Source: Faecalibacterium prausnitzii
GTDB taxonomy: Bacteria; Bacillota; Clostridia; Oscillospirales; Ruminococcaceae
Direction: 5' to 3'
Assembly (NCBI RefSeq): GCF_003324185.1
Contig: NZ_PXUP01000002.1
Location: 1 to 64,000 of the forward strand
Length of the DNA stretch: 64,000 nucleotides
Position 1 is the first letter of the stretch. Each line of letters opens with the position of its first letter. The notes below the pieces were generated by a model. That model did not search any database. It worked only from the letters and a program-made list of their open reading frames with translations, and was not told the DNA's origin. The position numbers and the translations under genes were made by a program. Positions 59,424-64,000 of the stretch are shown one piece after another.

Positions 59424-59951
59424 ATGAAAGCAATTGTTTGTGTAAAGCAGGTTCCTGATACCTCCGGCAAGGTGTCCGTCAAGCCCGCCTTCAGCCTGAC
59501 CGCTGAGGACATCAAGACCGAAGTGCTGAGCGTGGAGAAGGCCGCTGAGAAGCTGGTCGACCTGATCGGCGCAGATGTCATTGTCTCCGTTGGTCGTGGT
59601 ATCAGCAAGGATGTCAACAAGGGCATCGAGCTGGCCGAGCAGCTGGCAGCCGCTCTGGGCGGCGGTGTCGTGGGCGCTTCCCGTGCCGTCACCGATGCAG
59701 GCTGGATGACCGCTGACCATCAGGTCGGTCAGACCGGCAAGACTGTGCACCCCAAGATCTATGTGGCTCTGGGTATCTCTGGTGCTATCCAGCACACCGC
59801 CGGTATGCAGGATTCTGAGTGCATCATCGCCGTCAACAAGAACGAGGGTGCTCCCATCTTCGGCGTTGCTGACTACGGCATCGTGGGCGATCTGTTCAAG
59901 GTCGTGCCTGAGCTGATCAAGCAGATCGAGGCAGCAAAGGCTGCTCTGTGA
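59424..59951 (+). pseudogene. In-frame chimera: etfB start joined to etfA C-terminal half (internal deletion)
   Basis: The frame encodes 175 residues. Residues 1-20 (MKAIVCVKQVPDTSGKVSVK) are the unmistakable N-terminus of EtfB. From about residue 22 on, the sequence is the C-terminal FAD domain of EtfA: ADVIVSVGRGISKDV, GGGVVGASRAVTDAGW, HQVGQTGKTVHP, LGISGAIQHTAGMQDS, AVNKNEGAPIFGVADYGIVGD. Nearly all of EtfB (normally about 260 residues) and the first ~200 residues of EtfA are missing; the junction is near 59475-59490. The ribosome site and spacing after bcd are those of etfB. The product may fold as a lone FAD domain but cannot form normal EtfAB. Either a real deletion or an assembly error explains it. 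Confidence 0.85.
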
Positions 59952-59995
59952 TCGCCTGTTCCTGAGCATTGTTCAATAGCATAGCCTGAATTGTG

Positions 59996-60034
59996 AGAGG
60001 CCGTTGCACATTTTTGTGCAGCGGCCTCTTTTTT
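59996..60034 (+). terminator. Terminator of the butyrate operon
   Basis: The 14-bp stem AGAGGCCGTTGCAC/GTGCAGCGGCCTCT (59996-60009 with 60016-60029; one G-T pair) runs into TTTTTT. Confidence 0.88.
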
Positions 60035-60048
60035 GTGTTTTTTATAAA

Positions 60049-60312
60049 GGAGCTGTTGTGCCGGCCACTGCACAGCAGCTCCGATTTGCTCCACAGGAAA
60101 GGAACGCAGAAGGGAACACAGCGAAGCGCCACAAAAACGTACACAGAAACCACGATATGCAAAGCGGTGCATATAAATACAGTGATATACAAAACGAAAC
60201 GCACCGAAGCGTCCCAAAAAGTGTGCGGAAACTGTTGCACTTGGCTTGTTTTGGCGAGAATCGCAACACAACTGTAACGTTTTCGGACTCTTTGTTACGC
60301 TTGAGTTGCGAT
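60049..60312. other. Gene-free stretch with two large inverted repeats
   Basis: A 12-bp hairpin (60049-60060 with 60071-60082) lies just after the operon terminator and may be a second stop signal. A longer imperfect one (ATCGCAAC 60260-60267 with GTTGCGAT 60305-60312, inner GTAAC/GTTAC) lies upstream of the CAP-protein promoter. No coding sequence was seen between 60035 and 60372. Confidence 0.45.
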
Positions 60313-60372
60313 AAAAAGGCGAGAATTTTTTAAAAAATCTGTATTTTTTCTGCAAATCAAGCTCTAAACCTC

Positions 60373-60401
60373 TTGACGTCTGTATGGTTTTGTGATACTC
60401 T
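60373..60401 (+). promoter_or_regulatory. Candidate promoter of the CAP-domain protein gene
   Basis: TTGACG, 17 bases, TACTCT, about 98 bases before the ATG at 60499. Confidence 0.6.
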
Positions 60402-60411
60402 TGTTACACAA

Positions 60412-60453
60412 GAGTTGCGGATGTGATACGACAGAGTTGCAAACGAGTTGCAA
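60412..60453 (+). repeat. Phased GAGTTGC direct repeats in the CAP-gene leader
   Basis: GAGTTGC occurs at 60412, 60434 and 60445, spaced 22 and 11 bases, that is two and one helical turns; a fourth copy is at 60303. Direct repeats at 11-base spacing on one DNA face are typical of response-regulator sites. Confidence 0.55.
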
Positions 60454-60498
60454 TATCCAAGATCACACTGCATAAGGCAACAGACCAGAGGCAATCTT

Positions 60499-61437
60499 AT
60501 GAAGCGTGCAATGAGTACCGTGAAGAATATCGCAGCAGCTGCAATGACGCTGGCTGTGTTTTTTGGCTTTGCAGGCTTCAAGCCCGTCACCGCAAACGCT
60601 GCACAGGCTGCCATGCCTGCCACCGCTTCTGTGGAAGAAGAGAACTCCTACTTTGAGGAAGACGCTTACCAGCGCAGCTTCCTGACCCTGATCAATAACG
60701 AGCGTGCACAGGCTGGTCTGGCTCCTGTTGCTTTGGGCGACAGCAACCACAACGCCGCTGCAATGGAGCGTGCCGAAGAGCTGGCAGTTTCTTACTCCTA
60801 CGTTCGTCCCAACGGTCAGCGCGATTTCACCGTTCTGGCAGAGAACGGTATCAGCGATGTCTCCATCGGCGAGAACTACATGGCCGGCTGCTCCACCCCC
60901 GATTCCGCAATGGATCAGTGGATGGCTACCGACTTCACCCGCGAGCGTATCCTGAACGCCGATGCTACCACCGTGAGCGTTGGCTACTATGAGGGCGGTG
61001 TTTACAATAACTATTGGGTGCTGATCTTCTCTTACCCCGAAAATTCTCACACCGAGGATTACCGTCAGGAAGTTCTGAATCTGGTCAATGCCCAGCGCGC
61101 AAAGTATGGTCTGACTGCTCTGAAAATGGGCGATGACGCTTTGACCGCCGCTGCACAGACCCGCGCCGAGGAGATCGCCGTTGTGAACTCCCACGTCCGT
61201 CCCGATGGCTCTAAGTGCTTCACCGTCCTGAAGGACTATGGCGTCACCGATACCCCCACCGGCGAGAATGCCGCATGGGGCAGCGTCTCTCCTGAAGAAG
61301 TCGTCAATGCATGGATGAACTCCGAAGGCCATCGTGCCAATATCCTGAACCCTGAGGCTCGCAAGATGAGTGTTGGTTACTACTACAACAGCAACAGCAC
61401 TTGGGGTCATCAGTGGATCCAAATCTTTACCAAGTGA
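60499..61437 (+). CDS. Secreted protein with two CAP/SCP domains
   Basis: The 312-residue protein has a signal peptide (KRAMSTVKNIAAAAMTLAVFF), probably cleaved near residues 35-37 (ANAAQA). Two CAP-superfamily domains follow. The first is at about residues 55-182, with FLTLINNERAQAGLAPVALGD and IGENYMAG. The second is at about 188-312, with VLNLVNAQRAKYGLTALKMGD, GENAAWG and WMNSEGHRANILNP. The second keeps the typical 'SEGHRxNIL' histidine motif; the first has TDFTRERIL in its place, so that half has lost the canonical residue. CAP proteins are extracellular, with varied or unknown roles. AGAGG is near the ATG at 60499. Confidence 0.88.
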   Translation: MKRAMSTVKNIAAAAMTLAVFFGFAGFKPVTANAAQAAMPATASVEEENSYFEEDAYQRSFLTLINNERAQAGLAPVALGDSNHNAAAMERAEELAVSYSYVRPNGQRDFTVLAENGISDVSIGENYMAGCSTPDSAMDQWMATDFTRERILNADATTVSVGYYEGGVYNNYWVLIFSYPENSHTEDYRQEVLNLVNAQRAKYGLTALKMGDDALTAAAQTRAEEIAVVNSHVRPDGSKCFTVLKDYGVTDTPTGENAAWGSVSPEEVVNAWMNSEGHRANILNPEARKMSVGYYYNSNSTWGHQWIQIFTK

Positions 61438-61456
61438 TTAACTGCTTTCTTCTTAT

Positions 61457-61500
61457 AAAAAGACTGGCGGGGCCGCAAGGCTTCGTCAGTCTTTTTATTT
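61457..61500 (+). terminator. Terminator of the CAP-domain protein gene
   Basis: The stem AAAAAGACTG/CAGTCTTTTT (61457-61466 with 61487-61496) carries its own T run and lies 20 bases past the stop. Confidence 0.85.
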
Positions 61501-61550
61501 GCGCCCGTTTGTGTTATACTTATTCTGAGTTATTATCAGGAGGATCTAAC

Positions 61551-62171
61551 GTGGAGGATTACCGCACCGTCCGGGGCACGGCCACCGGCGAATATGAAGA
61601 GAAAAAAAGCCGCTTTATCGCACAGCTTTCCTTTGCTGACAGTGAGGAAGCTGCGGTGGCTTTTCTGGAGCAGGTGCGGGCGGCTAACCGCACCGCGCGG
61701 CACAACGTTTACGCTTACCGCCTGCGGGCGGGCAACCGCGAGCGCTATTCCGATGACGGCGAGCCGGCCAAGACCGCCGGTACGCCCGCGCTGGAAGTGT
61801 TGCAGCACAGCGGCCTGACAGACCTGATCGTGGTGGTCACCCGCTACTTTGGCGGGGTGCTGCTGGGCACCGGCGGCTTGGTGCGCGCTTACACTACCGC
61901 CACTGCCCGTGCGCTGGAAAACGCCGAGGTGGTCACTGTGCGCAGCGTGGTGGAATTACAAGTGACAGTGGACTACGCCCTTTACGAGCGTGCATCTCTG
62001 CTCATTGACGCCGCCGGGGCAAAGCAGGCACCGCCGGAGTTTACAGACCGGGTCACCCTGCGCTGGCAGATGCCGGAGCATACCGAAGCCCCGCTGCTGG
62101 AGCAGCTGCGGGAACTGACCCGGGGCAGCGCTCAGGTAACGGTGTCTGACCCGTTCTACGCACCATTTTAA
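61551..62171 (+). CDS. YigZ/IMPACT family protein
   Basis: The 206-residue protein belongs to the YigZ/IMPACT family. The N-terminal domain shows KKSRFIAQLSFADSEEAA, TARHNVYAYRL, RYSDDGEPAKTAGTPALEVL and the signature VVVTRYFGGVLLGTGGLVRAY; a ferredoxin-like C-terminal domain follows. Bacterial members have been tied to translation or proteolysis, without a settled reaction. The start is GTG at 61551, with AGGAGG 7 bases upstream; the open frame from 61401 crosses the upstream terminator and is not used. Confidence 0.92.
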   Translation: MEDYRTVRGTATGEYEEKKSRFIAQLSFADSEEAAVAFLEQVRAANRTARHNVYAYRLRAGNRERYSDDGEPAKTAGTPALEVLQHSGLTDLIVVVTRYFGGVLLGTGGLVRAYTTATARALENAEVVTVRSVVELQVTVDYALYERASLLIDAAGAKQAPPEFTDRVTLRWQMPEHTEAPLLEQLRELTRGSAQVTVSDPFYAPF

Positions 62172-62313
62172 AAAACAAAGTCTTTTTTGCAAACCGACAC
62201 GGAACTTCCCCCTTCGACACGGCCGATGTGCTACAATTGCCGTAGCGCAGCAATTGGGATCGGCTGTGCGCAGAGGGGAGGGGAGAAGCCCGAAAAACAA
62301 AAGGAGGATCTGT

Positions 62314-63312
62314 ATGGATGTGCGCCGGAGAACCGAGGAGATCGAACACCTCACCTTTGCACCGTGGGCGACCTTCAGCGATGCAAGCCGCGGCAGAGTC
62401 GTGCCGGAGCCGCAGGACCCGCTGCGCCCGGTGTTCCAGCGGGATCGCGACCGGGTGCTGCACTGCAAGGCCTTCCGGCGTCTCAAGCAGAAAACGCAGG
62501 TGTTCCTCTCGCCGGAAGGTGACCTGTACCGCACCCGGTTGACCCATACGCTGGAAGTTTCGCAGATCGCCCGCACCATTGCCCGGGGTCTGCGCCTGAA
62601 CGAGGATCTGACCGAGGCCATCAGCCTTGCGCATGATCTGGGGCACACTCCCTTTGGCCACGCAGGCGAAAAGGCACTGAACGACCTTTGCCCGGACGGC
62701 TTCCACCACTATATGCAAAGCCTGCGTGTGGTGGATCGGCTGGAAAAGGATGGCGAGGGTCTTAACCTGACATGGGAGGTGCGCAACGGCATCGTTACCC
62801 ACACCAAGGGCACATGGGCGGCTACCCCGGAAGGGCGCATCGTGCGTCTTGCGGATCAGATCGCCTTTGTCAACCACGATATCGAGGACGCCGTGCGCGC
62901 CGGTGTGCTGGACGCTGCCACCCTGCCCAAGGACTGCACGGCAGTGCTGGGGCAGACTAAGTCCGCCCGCATCACCACTATGATCAACAGCATCCTCACC
63001 CACAGCGAGGAAGATGTCCGCATGGGCACCGAGGAATACGAGGCTTTTCTCGCTTTGCGGGATTTCATGTACGCCACCGTGTATGTGGACAAAAACGCCA
63101 AGCGCGAGGAGCAGAAGGTGGACAAGCTTATCGCGGAACTGTACGAGTACTACCTGACCCATGTGGATCAGATGTCCAACTTTTATGTGCAGCTGGCCTA
63201 TCAGGAGGGACGGGAACGCGCCGTCACCGACTACATCAGCGGTATGAGCGACGAGTTTGCCATCCGCACCTTTGAAGAACTGTTCGTGCCCCAGAAATGG
63301 CACGTCCTTTAA
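62314..63312 (+). CDS. dgt: Deoxyguanosinetriphosphate triphosphohydrolase-like protein (HD domain)
   Basis: The 332-residue protein has the dGTPase-like order: RDRDRVLHCKAFRRLKQKTQVF, the metal ligand in RLTHTLEVSQIARTIAR, and the HD motif in AISLAHDLGHTPFGHAGE. A further HH pair lies in GFHHYMQSLRVVDRL, and a downstream aspartate in IVRLADQIAFVNHDIEDA. Such enzymes split dNTPs to nucleosides and triphosphate. AAGGAGG lies just before the ATG at 62314. The gene lies 25 bases before dnaG, a neighbourhood often seen in Firmicutes (dgt-dnaG-rpoD). Confidence 0.92.
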   Translation: MDVRRRTEEIEHLTFAPWATFSDASRGRVVPEPQDPLRPVFQRDRDRVLHCKAFRRLKQKTQVFLSPEGDLYRTRLTHTLEVSQIARTIARGLRLNEDLTEAISLAHDLGHTPFGHAGEKALNDLCPDGFHHYMQSLRVVDRLEKDGEGLNLTWEVRNGIVTHTKGTWAATPEGRIVRLADQIAFVNHDIEDAVRAGVLDAATLPKDCTAVLGQTKSARITTMINSILTHSEEDVRMGTEEYEAFLALRDFMYATVYVDKNAKREEQKVDKLIAELYEYYLTHVDQMSNFYVQLAYQEGRERAVTDYISGMSDEFAIRTFEELFVPQKWHVL

Positions 63313-63337
63313 AACTGGAGAGGTCGTTTAAAACAAC

Positions 63338-64000
63338 ATGATCCCACACGAATACATCGAGGAGCTCACCCGCCGCACCGACATCGTGGAACTGGTGGGC
63401 AGCTATGTGCAGCTCAAGCGCAAGGGACGGCTGTACGGCGGTCTGTGCCCCTTTCACAGCGAAAAAACGCCGTCCTTCTATGTGTACCCTGACACCCAAA
63501 GCTTTTACTGCTTCGGCTGTCAGGCAGCCGGAGATGCCATCAGCTTTGTCAAAAAGATCAACAATATCAGCAGCGGCGAAGCTATCAAGATGCTGGCTTC
63601 CCGCGCCGGTATGCCGGAGCCGCAGGAGGACGACAAGACCGGACGTCTGCGCAGCCGGGTGCTTTCCATGAATAAGGAGGCCGCCCGCTTCTTCCACGCC
63701 TGCCTGAACTCTACCGTGGAGGAGGCACGGCAGGCGCGCGCTTACTGGCGGCGGCGCGGGCTGGACGATAAGACCATCGTCCGGTTCGGGCTGGGCTATG
63801 CCCCCAACGATGGGCAGGCACTGTACCAGTACCTGCGGGATAAGGGCTACAACCAGCAGGAACTGGACGCCAGCGGCTTGTTCAAACGCAGCCAGTCCGG
63901 GCGCATCTACTGTCTGTTCTGGAAGCGTGTCATGACCCCTATCTTTGATCTGCGCGGCAACATCATTGCCTTTGGCGGGCGCGTGATGGACGACTCCAAG
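63338..64000 (+). CDS. dnaG: DNA primase DnaG, N-terminal part (runs off the right edge)
   Basis: The first 221 codons are present. The zinc-binding domain shows LKRKGRLYGGLCPFHSEKTPSF and FYCFGCQAAGDAISFV, giving the C-x2-H...C-x2-C ligands. The start of the RNA polymerase domain (FGLGYAPNDGQALYQYL, IFDLRGNIIAFGGRVMDDSK) follows. Primase makes the RNA primers for replication. The ATG at 63338 gives the family start MIPHEYIEELTRRTDIVELV; a GGAGAGG is about 17 bases away, so initiation may rely on coupling to the dgt gene. Confidence 0.94.
   Translation, partial: MIPHEYIEELTRRTDIVELVGSYVQLKRKGRLYGGLCPFHSEKTPSFYVYPDTQSFYCFGCQAAGDAISFVKKINNISSGEAIKMLASRAGMPEPQEDDKTGRLRSRVLSMNKEAARFFHACLNSTVEEARQARAYWRRRGLDDKTIVRFGLGYAPNDGQALYQYLRDKGYNQQELDASGLFKRSQSGRIYCLFWKRVMTPIFDLRGNIIAFGGRVMDDSK

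Noticed and set aside
59424-59951. Annotating this gene simply as etfA or etfB
   Set aside because: The first 20 residues are EtfB and the remainder is EtfA domain II; neither protein is complete, so either single name would mislead.

Overview
The window looks like chromosomal DNA of a GC-rich, strictly anaerobic, butyrate-forming Clostridia member, most likely Faecalibacterium or a close Ruminococcaceae/Oscillospiraceae relative. This rests on a 448-residue butyryl-CoA:acetate CoA-transferase, a thl-crt-hbd-bcd operon, the oxygen-independent cobalamin pathway, a flavodiiron protein, HrcA/CIRCE-type heat-shock control and Gram-positive-type lipoproteins. The species name is inference from gene content; no database search was possible.

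Region 1 (198-20129, minus strand) is one long B12 locus. A sigma-A-like promoter, a cobalamin riboswitch and an intrinsic terminator precede cbiK, which here encodes a secreted lipoprotein chelatase. A second terminator follows. Then come a two-domain lipoprotein, a FecB/BtuF-like binding protein, a FecCD/BtuC-like permease and an ABC ATPase fused in frame to CbiD. Tightly overlapping cbiF, cbiG, cbiH, cbiJ, cbiET, cbiA, cobT, cobU, cobS, a short cobU-like gene, cobC-like, cbiB, cobD, cbiP and cbiC follow, ending in a terminator at 143-183. cbiL, the uroporphyrinogen methyltransferase and a corrinoid adenosyltransferase are not in the window.

Region 2 (20148-38880) is a mosaic of short transcription units: an ABC exporter pair, cutC, galKT, an XpaC-like protein, htpG under CIRCE, a cysteine-motif protein with an esterase, an HD protein, acetyltransferases, a secreted alpha/beta hydrolase, a transglutaminase-like protein, rmuC and a flavodiiron protein. 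Region 3 (38964-50887) has tRNA-Gly(CCC), an oligopeptide-type binding lipoprotein, murD, a methionine-gamma-lyase-like protein, mgsA, the proCBA operon and a TetR-radical SAM pair.

Region 4 (50907-59951) holds a small low-GC membrane protein, a frameshifted small gene, an AI-2E family transporter, but (minus strand), coaD with a structured leader, and the butyryl-CoA pathway. The last gene of that pathway is abnormal: it joins the first ~20 codons of etfB in frame to the C-terminal half of etfA, so most of the electron-transfer flavoprotein is missing. Region 5 (59996-64000) carries a secreted two-CAP-domain protein behind phased GAGTTGC repeats, a YigZ/IMPACT protein, a dGTPase-like HD protein and the start of dnaG.

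Functionally, B12 synthesis or salvage and butyrate formation from acetyl-CoA dominate. The points most worth checking are the etfB/etfA chimera, the ATPase-CbiD fusion, and the surface-anchored CbiK linked to a riboswitch-controlled importer.
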